This document shows, in pieces, positions 9,541-19,400 of a DNA stretch of 45,787 nt (position 1 is its first letter; each line of letters begins with the position of its first letter). Location: positions 1 through 45,787 of the forward strand of contig WFXL01000107.1 in assembly GCA_015490605.1 (NCBI GenBank). Direction: 5' to 3'. The notes beneath the pieces are model-generated. The model was not told the DNA's origin, made no database searches, and worked only from the letters and a program-made list of their open reading frames with translations. Made by a program: the position numbers and the translations under genes. Source of the DNA: Rhodospirillales bacterium (GTDB lineage: Bacteria > Pseudomonadota > Alphaproteobacteria > Geminicoccales > Geminicoccaceae).

Positions 9541-12456
9541 TCAGCCGGCGGTGAGCACCAGCTCGATGCGCCGGTTGCGCGCGCGGCTCTCATCGTCCCG
9601 GTTGGGCACCAGCGGGCGACTGTCGGCCCAGCCCGCCACCAGCAGCCGCTCCCGCGGCAGCCCCATGGCCACCAGAAAGCGGGCCACCGCCGCCGCCCGC
9701 GCCGCCGACAGCTCCCAATTGTCGCGATAGCGGCCGCGCACCACCGGCAGATCATCGGTGTGGCCATCGATCCGCAACACCCAGGGAAGGTCCGGTGGCA
9801 GTGCCTCGAGCGCCCGGTGGAGCTGGATCGCTAGTGCGCGCAGCCGCGCTTCGGCCTCAGGCGTGAGCTCGGCCTTGCCCACCGGGAACAGGATGTCGGT
9901 GGGCAGCACCAGCCGGCCGGGCTCGAGCCGGACCACATCCTCCACCCCCGGGAGATTGGCCGCCAGCGCCGCGGTGACTTCGATCTGCGAGCGGCGGATG
10001 CGTTCGAACCCTTCGGCGATGGTCCGGGGCAGTGCCGCCGAACGCTTCACCTGCCGCCGCAGTTCCGCCAGCACCGGCGCAAAGCGGGCACGCTCGAGCT
10101 CCGCCTCGAGCGCGCGGATGCGCACATCCCGCTGTTCCACCTCCGCTTCCAGCCGAGCCACCGCCGCCTCCAGCGTACGGATGCGCCCCTGCGCCTGTTC
10201 GAGTGCCTTGCGCGCTTGGGCAAGCTCATCCCCCAGAGCGGCCAGGCGCTCTTCGAGCGCGGCCTTCTCACCGGCCAGCGCCTTTCCACGGGCCTCGGCT
10301 TCCGCCCGCGCCTGCTCCACTTCGGCAAGGGCGCGTTCCAGCTCCTGCACCCGCGCCACCGCGACCTCCAGCCGTTTGCGGGCCTTCTCCAGGGTGCGCG
10401 CGAGCGCACGTCCCTCCATGGTGCGCTCGGCCAGCTCGCCGCGCATGTCGGCAAGCTCGCCTTCGAGCTCCACCACCCGCGCCCCGGCCTCCGCCCGTGC
10501 CTTCCGGGCTTCCGCCAGCGCCTGTTCCAGCTCCGCCGTGCGCGCCTCCGCCGCCGTCCGCGCGGCGCGCTCCGCCGCAAGCGCCTGCTCCAGCTCGGCC
10601 ACCCGGCCCGTTGCCGCCTGCAGGCGTTCGCGCGCGGTGGCAAGCTTGCCCGTAAGTCCTTCCGCCTGCGCCCGGGCCGCCTGCAGTTCCGCCCGCAGCG
10701 CTTCGAGCTCCCGATCGCGCGCTTCAAGCTGCCGTTGGAGGGCCTCGCGCTCGCCCCGCAGCCGCTCGCGCTCATCCATGAGTTCCGCAAGGCGTCTCTG
10801 CGCGGCTTCGAGCTCATCCGCCCGGGCCGCCGCCTCCGTGCGGGCGCGCTCGCGTTCCGCCTGGGCCTGCTGGAGCTGGCGCGCGAGTTCCCCTTCCCGG
10901 GCCTGGCGCTCGGCCTCGGCCGCCCGCAGCCGGGCCAGCTCCCGTTCCAGTTCGGCTACCTGAGCCTCGGCCCGCTTGCGGGCGGCCTCTACCTCCGCCT
11001 GCGCGGCGCTGAGCCGCTCACGCTCGCGTTCAAGCCGTTGGAGCTCGTCGCGGGCGCGCGCAAGCTCGCGCGCCAGCGCATCGCGCTCGCGGGTGCGGGC
11101 CTCGAGCTCGGATCGGAGCCGGGCCACTTCCTGTTCGAGCGCGCTCACACGGGCTATCGCCTCGCTGGCCGCCGCCATCTCGCGGTTGCGGGCCTCGAGT
11201 TCACCGCGCAGCGCCTCGAGTTCGCGTTGGAGTTGGGCCACGCGCGCCTGGGCCGCCTGTCCCTCGCGCTCGAGCTCGGCAATCCGCGCCTGCAGCCGCG
11301 CGCGCTCATCCCGAAGAGCAGCCAGCTGCTGTTCCACCTTGGCCAGATCCTCGGCCCGCGTGCGGCGGGCTGCCGCCAGCTCGCCATCCTCCGGCCGGGC
11401 TTGAAGGCGGGCCTCCAGCGCTTCCACCTCTCGTGCAAGGCGCGCGCGCTCGGCCTCGAGCTCGCGGATGCGTGCCTGCGCCGCCTCGAGCCGCCGGGTG
11501 AGCTGGCGACGCTCCTCTTCCAGCGCCGCCATCTGCGTGCGCGCCTCGGAAAGCGCCGCCTCGAGGCGCTGCACTTCGCCCTCGAGCTGCTGGCGCTCGC
11601 GGTCGAGGGCAGCGAGCTGAGCCCGCGCCTCCTGCTCGAGCTGCTGGCGCCTTTCGAGCTCGGCCCGGGCAGCCGCGAGCTCCTCCTGCAGACGGGCGAG
11701 CTCAGCCTCGCGCGCGGCGAGTTCGCGCTCCAGCTCCCGCACCCGTGCTTCGGCTCCCTGCGCCTGTGATTCGAGCGCCGCAAGCTTCTGCGCCAGTTCC
11801 TCGCGGCGGGCCTCACCCTGGGCCAGCTGGGTGCGAGCCGCCGCCAGCGCCTGCTCGAGCTCGCCCGCCCGCTCTGCCGCGGCCTTGGCCTGGCTGCGCG
11901 CCTCCTCGAGGGCACGCTCGAGCTCGGCAGTCCGAGCACGGGCCGCTTCACTGGCACGTTCGAGTTCCGCCAGCTGCTGCTCCAGCCGGCTGATGCGAGC
12001 CTGCGCCTCGCTCAGCGCCTGCTCGCGGCGGGCGAGCTCGCCCTCGAGCTCCTGGATGCGCGCTTGGGCCTGCGCGCGACCTTGGCGTGCGTCCGCAAGT
12101 GCCGCCTCAAGCTCGCGGATGCGGGCCTCGGCCTGCTGCTGGCGCGCGCGCAGGGCTGTGAGTTCCTCGTCAAGGGCCTGCGCCTTGGCCCGTACGGCCT
12201 CGAGCTCGGCCGCCTGCTCCCGCAGGGCCTCGATGCGGCGGCGCAGCTCGCGCCCCTCGGCCGGCGGCTCCTCCAACCCCAGGCCTGCCGCCACTTCGTC
12301 CAGGGCCCCGCGAAGATCAGCGATCTCGCGCGCCCCGTACCAGGCGAGGCCGACGATGACCACCAGCGGCACCGCCACCGCCACCAGCAGGCGGCGGCGA
12401 TTGCGCCGCTGCCAGGCCTCGAAGTCGCGTTCGAGCTCGTCCATGCGATCCGTCAT
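9541..12456 (-). CDS. Giant coiled-coil protein: N-terminal single TM, ~740-residue coiled coil, C-terminal OmpA/MotB peptidoglycan-binding domain
   Basis: 971 aa; TM RRLLVAVAVPLVVIVGLAWYG; continuous E/A/R/L heptad-like sequence; C-term ILFPVGKAELTPEAEARLRALA..IDGHTDD..NWELSAARAAAVARFL..ARNRRIEL; 4-nt ATGA overlap with upstream gene. Confidence 0.88.
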   Translation of the reverse strand: MTDRMDELERDFEAWQRRNRRRLLVAVAVPLVVIVGLAWYGAREIADLRGALDEVAAGLGLEEPPAEGRELRRRIEALREQAAELEAVRAKAQALDEELTALRARQQQAEARIRELEAALADARQGRAQAQARIQELEGELARREQALSEAQARISRLEQQLAELERASEAARARTAELERALEEARSQAKAAAERAGELEQALAAARTQLAQGEARREELAQKLAALESQAQGAEARVRELERELAAREAELARLQEELAAARAELERRQQLEQEARAQLAALDRERQQLEGEVQRLEAALSEARTQMAALEEERRQLTRRLEAAQARIRELEAERARLAREVEALEARLQARPEDGELAAARRTRAEDLAKVEQQLAALRDERARLQARIAELEREGQAAQARVAQLQRELEALRGELEARNREMAAASEAIARVSALEQEVARLRSELEARTRERDALARELARARDELQRLERERERLSAAQAEVEAARKRAEAQVAELERELARLRAAEAERQAREGELARQLQQAQAERERARTEAAARADELEAAQRRLAELMDERERLRGEREALQRQLEARDRELEALRAELQAARAQAEGLTGKLATARERLQAATGRVAELEQALAAERAARTAAEARTAELEQALAEARKARAEAGARVVELEGELADMRGELAERTMEGRALARTLEKARKRLEVAVARVQELERALAEVEQARAEAEARGKALAGEKAALEERLAALGDELAQARKALEQAQGRIRTLEAAVARLEAEVEQRDVRIRALEAELERARFAPVLAELRRQVKRSAALPRTIAEGFERIRRSQIEVTAALAANLPGVEDVVRLEPGRLVLPTDILFPVGKAELTPEAEARLRALAIQLHRALEALPPDLPWVLRIDGHTDDLPVVRGRYRDNWELSAARAAAVARFLVAMGLPRERLLVAGWADSRPLVPNRDDESRARNRRIELVLTAG

Positions 12457-12818
12457 CGCCCTTCCCTTCCCACGCGCCTGTGCCCATAGGCGCGCTGTAA
12501 CATGGTCACAATACGCGCCTCATGCCCAGGGTCGGCCCGCAGCAGCTCCGCCCATTCCTCCGCCAGAGTTCTGAGACCCGCCTCGCGCTCGCGGTGCTCG
12601 AGCCGCAGGTGCCAGGGCAGGAGGGTCAGGGCCAGGGCGACAAACCCCAGAGCCAGCGCTGCATCCCGCCAGGGCCCATCCACCAGCGCCCCGACTAGCA
12701 GCAGTCCGCCCCCGAAGACCAGCAACGCCCAGGCCAGGCGCGCGGCCCCGGCGGCGGCCCGGTGGTGACGGTCGGCCAGACGGGTGCAGACGGCCGCGGC
12801 CCGGGCCCGTGGCTCCAC
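12453..12818 (-). CDS. Small protein with two predicted TM helices, unknown function
   Basis: 121 aa; LAWALLVFGGGLLLVGALV and AALALGFVALALTLLPW; stop overlaps start of the 971-aa gene (TCAT at 12453-12456). Confidence 0.7.
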   Translation of the reverse strand: MEPRARAAAVCTRLADRHHRAAAGAARLAWALLVFGGGLLLVGALVDGPWRDAALALGFVALALTLLPWHLRLEHREREAGLRTLAEEWAELLRADPGHEARIVTMLQRAYGHRRVGREGR

Positions 12819-12892
12819 GGCGTATTCCCCCTCTCCCGCGATGGCCCGGGCGAGCTTGCCCGAGCGCCGGCAAAAGGCAAGAGGCGGGAAGG

Positions 12893-14095
12893 TCAGCGGG
12901 TAGTGAGCTTGATCTCGATGCGGCGGTTGCGACGATAGGCTTCTTCGGTATTCCGCGGGTCCAGCGGCTGGTAGTGGGCGAAGCCGCGCGCCGCCACCCG
13001 CTCGGGCGGGATGCCGTGGTCGATCAGAAAACGCGCCACCGCGATGGCGCGGGCGGTGGAGAGCTCCCAGTTGGAGGGAAAGCGGGCGGTGCGGATGGGC
13101 CGCTTGTCGGTATGGCCGTCCACCTGCAGCACCCAGGGCAGGTCATCGGGGATCTGCGGCATGATCTCGCGGAACACCCGCACGAAGGTCTCGAGCTCGC
13201 GCCGGCCCGCTTCATTGAGCTCGGCGCTGCCGGTATCAAACAGGATCTCCGACTGGAACACGAAGCGATCGCCGACGATGCGCACGTCCGGCCGATTGCC
13301 CAGCACCTCGCGCAGCTTGCCGAAGAAGTCGGAGCGGTACCTGGCGAGCTCCTCCACCTTGCGCGCGAGCGCCAGATTGAGGCGCGCGCCGAGATCGCGG
13401 ATCACCTCGCTCTGGCGGGCGAGCTCCTCCTCCCGCACTTCCAGCGCCGCCGCGAGCTGTCGTAGCTCCTGCCCGAGCTCGCGGATCTGGCGGCTGAGGG
13501 TGGCCACCTGCACCAGCGCCGCGCGCTTCTCGCCCTCGAGCCGGCTGCGCTCGGCCTCGAGCTCGCGGATGCGGGCCTCCAGCGCCGCCACCCGTTCGGC
13601 CCCGCTTCGACGTTCCTCGGCGAGCTCGCTGCGGGCGGCGGTGAGCGCCTGTTCGAGCCGGGCCGCACGCGCGGCGATGCGCGCGCGCTCCTCGCGCGCC
13701 CGCTCCAGCCGTCCCTCCAGCTCCTGCACCGTCACCCCCAGCCGGTCCAATTGCTGCTGCAGGAGCTCGCGATCCGCACTCACCGCCGCCAGCCGCGCCT
13801 CGGCCTCCTCGCGGCTCGCCAGCAGACTGTCGAGATCGCTCGAAAGGCGCGCGATCTCCTGGCGCAGGCGGCTGGTGACGGCACGCTCCTCCTGCAGCTG
13901 CTGTTCGAGGCTGGTGATCTGGGCGCGCAGCCGTTCGACGGTGACATCGCTGCGCTGCAGCAGGCGGCCGAGGAAGAACTGGGCGAGAACGAAGATGGCC
14001 AGCAAGAAGATGACCACCATGAGCAGCGTCGACAGGGCGTCGACGAAGCCCGGCCAGATGTCGACGCGCTCACGGGCGGCCCGAAGGCGCGGCAT
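12893..14095 (-). CDS. MotB-like membrane protein: N-terminal TM, coiled coil, C-terminal OmpA peptidoglycan-binding domain
   Basis: 400 aa; DIWPGFVDALSTLLMVVIFLLAIFVLAQFFLG (TM with preceding Asp), ILFDTGSAELNEAGRRELETF..VDGHTDKRP..NWELSTARAIAVARFL..RRNRRIEIKL. Confidence 0.92.
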   Translation of the reverse strand: MPRLRAARERVDIWPGFVDALSTLLMVVIFLLAIFVLAQFFLGRLLQRSDVTVERLRAQITSLEQQLQEERAVTSRLRQEIARLSSDLDSLLASREEAEARLAAVSADRELLQQQLDRLGVTVQELEGRLERAREERARIAARAARLEQALTAARSELAEERRSGAERVAALEARIRELEAERSRLEGEKRAALVQVATLSRQIRELGQELRQLAAALEVREEELARQSEVIRDLGARLNLALARKVEELARYRSDFFGKLREVLGNRPDVRIVGDRFVFQSEILFDTGSAELNEAGRRELETFVRVFREIMPQIPDDLPWVLQVDGHTDKRPIRTARFPSNWELSTARAIAVARFLIDHGIPPERVAARGFAHYQPLDPRNTEEAYRRNRRIEIKLTTR

Positions 14096-14101
14096 GGCGC
14101 C

Positions 14102-15262
14102 TCACTCTCCCGGCAGCGCCTGGGGTTCGCCGGCGGCCAGCGCCACGGTCCGGGTGAGCACCCGGATTTCATCGCGCAGCTCGCGGGTAGCGATCTCGCG
14201 GCCGCGCACGCTCTCCTCCAGCAGCTGGGCGAGGCGGGTGTCGATGCTGCGCAGATGCCGGCGAAGTTCCTCGTCGACGGCGACGATGCCGCGCTCGAGC
14301 CGCTCGCCGATGGCCTTCTGGCTCTCCGCCAGCCGCACCAGCACCTGCTGGTCGCGCCGCAGCCGATCATCCAGCGCCGCCAGCGCCTCCGCCAGCGCCC
14401 CCAGCTGGCGCACCAGTTCGCCGCGGGCGGCCTCGCTGCGCCGCTGGGCCTGTTCCAGCCGCTCGAGATTCTCCGCGGTCTGCTCCAGCAGTGCCTGGAC
14501 ATAGGTGGGAATGGGCTCGCCCGCCGGCGCCGGCAGCCGCCGCCGCTCCTCCCGCACCGGCGCCGGCGTGCCGGCGTCATGGCGCACCAGCCCCGAGAGC
14601 CACTCCTCCACCTCATTGTAGAAGGCGTTCTGGGCCTGGGTCGCCTGAAGATCGACGAAGCCCAGCACCAGCGAGCCGGCGAGGCCGAAGAGCGAGGAGC
14701 TGAAGGCGGTGCCCATGCCGCTAAGCGGCGAGGCGAGGCCGGCCTTGAGGTCCTCGAACACGGCGGCGAGATCGGCGCCGGCGAGCTCGAGCCCGGCGAT
14801 CACCCCGGCCACCGCCTCGATGGTCTGCAGCAGCCCCCAGAAGGTGCCGAGCAGGCCGAGGAAGATCAGAAGGCCCGTCTGATAGCGGGTAATGTCACGG
14901 CTCTCGTCCAGCCGCGCGGCGATGCTGTCGAGGAAATAGCGCACCGTAAGGGGCGAGAGCGCCCGCTCGCCCGATTCCCGCAGCAGACCCGCAAGCGGTC
15001 CCAGCAGCTGCGGCGGGCTCGCTCCCTCGGCAACCATGCGCCCCTGCTCGAAGGCGGCGATCCAGCGGATCTCCCGGCCCAGCACGAGGATGCGGCGGAC
15101 GGTGTAGAGGATCCCCACCACCAGCACGCCGAGGATCAGCCCGTTGAGGGCGGGATTGTGCAGAAAGGCGCGCCAGACCACCTCATAGACCGCCGCCACC
15201 ACCAACAGCGCCGCGGCGAGGAACAGCCACACGCGATTGAGAAAGCGCCTGGGATCGGTCAT
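14102..15262 (-). CDS. MotA/TolQ/ExbB proton-channel family protein with C-terminal coiled-coil tail
   Basis: Start ATG 15262 (MTDPRRFLNRVWLFLAAALLVVAAVYEVVW); FLGLLGTFWGLLQTI and GMGTAFSSSLFGLAGSLVLGF TM signatures; ~140-aa Gln/Glu/Arg-rich tail. Confidence 0.88.
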   Translation of the reverse strand: MTDPRRFLNRVWLFLAAALLVVAAVYEVVWRAFLHNPALNGLILGVLVVGILYTVRRILVLGREIRWIAAFEQGRMVAEGASPPQLLGPLAGLLRESGERALSPLTVRYFLDSIAARLDESRDITRYQTGLLIFLGLLGTFWGLLQTIEAVAGVIAGLELAGADLAAVFEDLKAGLASPLSGMGTAFSSSLFGLAGSLVLGFVDLQATQAQNAFYNEVEEWLSGLVRHDAGTPAPVREERRRLPAPAGEPIPTYVQALLEQTAENLERLEQAQRRSEAARGELVRQLGALAEALAALDDRLRRDQQVLVRLAESQKAIGERLERGIVAVDEELRRHLRSIDTRLAQLLEESVRGREIATRELRDEIRVLTRTVALAAGEPQALPGE

Positions 15263-15372
15263 CCGCTGCTGCCGTCCGCGCCTGCTACCACCCGAGCATA
15301 GGGCTGCCGCCGTCCGGCGACCAGCCCGGGCCGTACTCCCGGATATGCGTCGGGGCACATCCCACGGACTCC

Positions 15373-16626
15373 TCAGTCCTCCCGCAGGCGGATGCGCACA
15401 TGGCGCTTGCGGCCGGCGGAGAGTTTGATCTCGCCCCGCTGGAACAGCTCCGGGGTGACCACCATGCGCTCGTCCTCGATGCGCAGATCATCCAGCCGCG
15501 CGCCGCCGCCGCGGATGAGGCGGCGCGCCTCGCCATTGGAGCGGGTCAGGCCCGCGCGGGTGAAGAGCTCCACCACCGGCAGGCCGTCGCCCAGCTCGCT
15601 GCGGCGGATCTCCACCACCGGCACGGCGGCCACATCGCCGCCGCCGCCCTCGAACAGCGCCCTGGCGGCCTCGGCCGCCCGGCGCGCCTCGTCCTCGCCG
15701 TGGGCCAGACGGGTGGCCTCGAACGCCAGCACCTTCTTGGCCTCATTGATCTCGGCCCCGCGCAGCCGCTCCAGCCGCGCGATCTCGTCCATGGGCAGTT
15801 CGGTGAAGAGCCGGAGAAAGCGGCCCACGTCGGCATCCTCGGTGTTGCGCCAGAACTGCCAGTAGTCGAACGGCGACAGTTTGTCGGCATTGAGCCACAC
15901 CGCACCGCGGGCGGTCTTGCCCATCTTCGCGCCTGAGGCGGTGGTGAGCAGCGGACAGGTGAGGCCGAACAGACGCCGGCGCTCCTTCTTGTGGGCCAGT
16001 TCGATGCCGCAGACGATGTTGCCCCACTGGTCCGAGCCGCCCATCTGCAGCCGGCAGTCGTAGCGCCGGGCGAGCTCGAGGAAATCATACGCCTGCATCA
16101 CCATGTAGTTGAACTCGAGGAAGGTGAGCGGCTGCTCGCGCTCGAGCCGCTGGCGCACGCTCTCGAAAGTGAGCATGCGGTTGAGGGTGAGATGGCGGCC
16201 GTATTCCCGCAGAAAGGGGATATAGCGCAGCTCGTCCAGCCATGCGGCATTGTCCACCAGCAGCGCGCCGCCCTCGGAAAAATCGAGGAACTTGGAAAGG
16301 GATCTGAGGATGCCCTGCTTGTTGCGGGCGATCTCTTCGTCCGACAGCAGCCGGCGGCTCTCGTCCTTGCCCGAGGGGTCGCCCACCTTGGTGGTGCCGC
16401 CGCCTACCAGCGCAATCGGCCGATGGCCGGTCCGCTGCAGCCAGCGCAGCATCATGATGGTGAGCAGATTGCCCACATGGAGGCTGTCGGCGGTGCAGTC
16501 ATAGCCGACATAGGCCACCACCCGCTGGCTTTGGAACAGCTGGTCGAGCCCCTCGGGGTCGGTGCACTGATAGATGAAGCCGCGCTCCTCGAGGATACGC
16601 AGGAAGTCCGAGCGAAACCCCGCCAT
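15373..16626 (-). CDS. tyrS: Tyrosyl-tRNA synthetase
   Basis: [20 protein letters not shown] (HIGH-like), AKMGKT (KMSKS-like), S4-like C-terminus; ATG at 16626. Confidence 0.97.
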   Translation of the reverse strand: MAGFRSDFLRILEERGFIYQCTDPEGLDQLFQSQRVVAYVGYDCTADSLHVGNLLTIMMLRWLQRTGHRPIALVGGGTTKVGDPSGKDESRRLLSDEEIARNKQGILRSLSKFLDFSEGGALLVDNAAWLDELRYIPFLREYGRHLTLNRMLTFESVRQRLEREQPLTFLEFNYMVMQAYDFLELARRYDCRLQMGGSDQWGNIVCGIELAHKKERRRLFGLTCPLLTTASGAKMGKTARGAVWLNADKLSPFDYWQFWRNTEDADVGRFLRLFTELPMDEIARLERLRGAEINEAKKVLAFEATRLAHGEDEARRAAEAARALFEGGGGDVAAVPVVEIRRSELGDGLPVVELFTRAGLTRSNGEARRLIRGGGARLDDLRIEDERMVVTPELFQRGEIKLSAGRKRHVRIRLRED

Positions 16627-16636
16627 CGACCGCCCC

Positions 16637-17302
16637 TCACCGTTCGATCGCCAGGGTCTCGCTGGCGGCCAGTCGCCGGTCGAGATATTCCTCACAGATC
16701 GCCTCGAGCCGGTCGAAGGCGTCGCGGAAGAAGTGGTCGGTGCCCTCGATGGTGCGGAATTCGACCGTGGTGCCGCGCTGCTGGGCGAGCCGGCTCAGGA
16801 ACTGTTCCACCGCCTCGGGCGGGGTCACCATGTCGCGCTCGCCATGGACCAGAAGGCCGGAGGCGGGACACGGCGCGAGGAAGCTGAAATCATAGAGATT
16901 GGCCGGCAGCGCGCAGCAGATGAAGCCCTCCACCTCGGGCCGGCGCATCAGCAGCTGCATGGCGATCCAGGCGCCGAAGCCGAAGCCCGCCACCCATACG
17001 GTAGTACTGTCGGGATTGAGGGACTGCATCCAGTCGAGGGCAATGGCCGCATCCCGGAGCTCGCCCTGGCCATGGTCGAACACCCCCTGGGACCGGCCGA
17101 CGCCGCGGGAATTGTAGCGCAGCACCGAGAACCCCCGCCGCGCGAACACGTGGAAGAGGGTGTAGACCACGCGGTTGTTCATGGTGCCGCCATGCAGCGG
17201 ATGGGGGTGGAAGACGATGGCGAGCGGCGGGGTCTCGCCCTTGCCGTGGACATAGCGGCCTTCGAGTCGCCCGTCGGCACCCTGGAAGATGACTTCCGGC
17301 AT
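16637..17302 (-). CDS. Alpha/beta hydrolase
   Basis: [59 protein letters not shown] at 17302. Confidence 0.9.
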   Translation of the reverse strand: MPEVIFQGADGRLEGRYVHGKGETPPLAIVFHPHPLHGGTMNNRVVYTLFHVFARRGFSVLRYNSRGVGRSQGVFDHGQGELRDAAIALDWMQSLNPDSTTVWVAGFGFGAWIAMQLLMRRPEVEGFICCALPANLYDFSFLAPCPASGLLVHGERDMVTPPEAVEQFLSRLAQQRGTTVEFRTIEGTDHFFRDAFDRLEAICEEYLDRRLAASETLAIER

Positions 17303-17389
17303 GGTCGTCTGTGCCCTCCGCTGGATCGCGCTCGCGCAACCGTGGCGGGGCCGGAGATAGGGCCGGACGGCGGACCTGCGAGATCCGAA

Positions 17390-17417
17390 TTGAATCGACC
17401 GGGCGGCCACCTATACT
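17390..17417 (+). promoter_or_regulatory. Putative sigma-70 promoter for the cysE operon (TTGAAT-N16-TATACT)
   Basis: -35 TTGAAT 17390-17395; -10 TATACT 17412-17417; upstream of cysE. Confidence 0.6.
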
Positions 17418-17510
17418 CCGCGCCGCGGTGCGGCCGGTCGTCGGAGCGGGCGGGTTGCGCGCCCCGGACGCACCGCCCGTGCCGCGCGAGATCTGGCCCG
17501 GGGGGCGGCC

Positions 17511-18242
17511 ATGTTCAAGACACTCAAGGAAGATGTGGAATCGGTGCTGGCCCGCGATCCGGCGGCACGCTCGAAGCTCGAGGTGCTGCTGTGCTATCCG
17601 GGGCTGCACGCGCTGCTGTTCCACCGCCTCGCCCACGCCCTCTGGCAGCGTGGCTGGTGTCTCCTGGCCCGGCTGATCTCCCAGTTCTCGCGCTTTCTGA
17701 CCGGCATCGAGATCCACCCCGGTGCTCGCATCGGCCGGCGCTTCTTCATCGACCACGGCATGGGGGTGGTGATCGGCGAGACCGCCGAGGTGGGCGACGA
17801 TGTCACCCTCTATCAGGGCGTGACCCTGGGCGGGGTGAGCCTCGATCCGGGCAAGCGCCATCCCACTCTTGAGGACGGGGTGGTGGTGGGCGCCGGCGCG
17901 GCGGTGCTGGGCCCCATCCGCATCGGCCGGGGCGCGCGCATCGGCTCCAATGCGGTGGTGCTCAAGGACGTCCCGCCGGGTGCTACGGTCGTGGGCGTGC
18001 CCGCGCGGCCGGTGGGCCCGCGGCCGGCTGAGGAGCAGGTGCGCGAGCGCGAGGTGTTCCCCGCCTACGGCACCGCCCCGGGTGCGGATGTGGACCCGGT
18101 GCTGCGCCAGATCGCCCGGCTGGAACGGCGGATCGCCGAATTGGAAAAACACATTCAGCAGCTCGGCGGGCCCCAGACCGCCCGCGCGGATGAGCGCGAG
18201 GACGACGACGGCCCCAGGCGTGCCTCCGGCTGTGGCCGCTGA
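17511..18242 (+). CDS. cysE: Serine O-acetyltransferase
   Basis: Left-handed beta-helix hexapeptides; [65 protein letters not shown]. Confidence 0.96.
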   Translation: MFKTLKEDVESVLARDPAARSKLEVLLCYPGLHALLFHRLAHALWQRGWCLLARLISQFSRFLTGIEIHPGARIGRRFFIDHGMGVVIGETAEVGDDVTLYQGVTLGGVSLDPGKRHPTLEDGVVVGAGAAVLGPIRIGRGARIGSNAVVLKDVPPGATVVGVPARPVGPRPAEEQVREREVFPAYGTAPGADVDPVLRQIARLERRIAELEKHIQQLGGPQTARADEREDDDGPRRASGCGR

Positions 18243-19359
18243 GGCCCGCAGGCGGCGGGTCTATCTCGACCACAACGCCACCTCGCCGCTTCGGCCGGAG
18301 GCACGGGCCGCCTTGCTCGAGGCCCTCGATGAGGTGGGCAACCCCTCCTCGATCCACGCCTTCGGCCGGGCCGCACGGCGCCGCCTCGAGACCGCACGCG
18401 AGCAGATCGCCCACAGGCTCCGGATCGATCCTGAGCGCCTCGTCTTTACGAGCGGCGGCACCGAATCCAACCTGCTGGCCCTGAGCCAGGCGCAGGGGCC
18501 GGTTCTGGTCTCGGCCATCGAACACCCGTCGGTGCTGGAGAATGCCCCCGGCGCCGAGCGGCTGCCGGTGGGGGCCGACGGGCGGCTTGATCTGGCCGCG
18601 CTCGAGGCCCGGCTTTCACGGGGTCCGGCGGCGCTGGTGGCGCTCATGTGGGCCAACAATGAGACCGGCGTGCTCCAGCCGGTGGCGCAAGCCGCCGCCC
18701 TCTGCCGCCGCTTCGGCGTGGCGCTGCACATCGATGCCGCCCAGGCGGCCGGCCGGCTGGAGCTCGACCTCAGCGCGCTTTCCTTCACCACCCTCACCCT
18801 CTCGGCCCACAAGCTCGGCGGTCCGCCCGGGATCGGCGCACTGGTGCTGGGCGAGGGGGTGGAGATCCGGCCGCTGTTGCGGGGCGGCGGTCAGGAGCGG
18901 CGGCGCCGCGCCGGCACCGAAAATGTGCCGGCAGCCGCAGGTTTCGCTGCAGCCCTGGCGGCTTGGTCGACGGCCGAGCGCACGCGTCTCGCGGCACTGC
19001 GGGACCGCTTCGAGGCGGAGCTCCTGGCGGCGGTGCCGCAGGCGCTGGTGATCGCCCGTCATGTGCCGCGGCTTCCCAACACCAGCATGGTGGCGCTGCC
19101 GGCGGTGCCGGCGGAGCTGCTGGTGATCCGCCTCGATCTCGAGGGGGTGGCGGTGAGTGCCGGCAGCGCCTGCTCCTCCGGCAAGGTGGCGCGCTCCCAC
19201 GTGCTCGCCGCCATGGGCCTGCCGGAGGAGGTGGCAGGCTCGGCCGTGCGGATCTCCCTGGGACCCACCACCCGCGCGGAGGATGTGATAGCGGCGGTGG
19301 CCGCCTTCGCCCGCATCGCCCACGATCCCCTTGTCCCGCGCGCAAGCCGCACGACATGA
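18190..19359 (+). CDS. Cysteine desulfurase (NifS/IscS family, class V aminotransferase)
   Basis: [62 protein letters not shown] at 18190 overlaps cysE; GTG starts at 18219-18231 also possible. Confidence 0.93.
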   Translation: MSARTTTAPGVPPAVAAEARRRRVYLDHNATSPLRPEARAALLEALDEVGNPSSIHAFGRAARRRLETAREQIAHRLRIDPERLVFTSGGTESNLLALSQAQGPVLVSAIEHPSVLENAPGAERLPVGADGRLDLAALEARLSRGPAALVALMWANNETGVLQPVAQAAALCRRFGVALHIDAAQAAGRLELDLSALSFTTLTLSAHKLGGPPGIGALVLGEGVEIRPLLRGGGQERRRRAGTENVPAAAGFAAALAAWSTAERTRLAALRDRFEAELLAAVPQALVIARHVPRLPNTSMVALPAVPAELLVIRLDLEGVAVSAGSACSSGKVARSHVLAAMGLPEEVAGSAVRISLGPTTRAEDVIAAVAAFARIAHDPLVPRASRTT

Positions 19360-19400
19360 GGCGGGGACCGTCGAGACGCGCCCAAGCGGAGAGCGCCGCC

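Noticed and set aside
9758-12574. Ser/Arg/Ala-rich plus-strand ORFs antisense to the coiled-coil gene (401, 517, 247 aa)
   Set aside because: Products of the repetitive Glu/Ala/Arg/Leu codon usage of the real minus-strand gene, not independent coding sequences.
9541-15262. Complete Zorya anti-phage system
   Set aside because: MotA/MotB-like genes resemble ZorA/ZorB in architecture, but no ZorC, ZorD helicase/nuclease or ZorE effector is present and the flanks are housekeeping genes.
17869-18189. 5' extension of the cysteine desulfurase ORF back to 17869
   Set aside because: This part lies in an alternate frame inside cysE; homologous sequence begins around [11 protein letters not shown] and an in-frame ATG exists at 18190.
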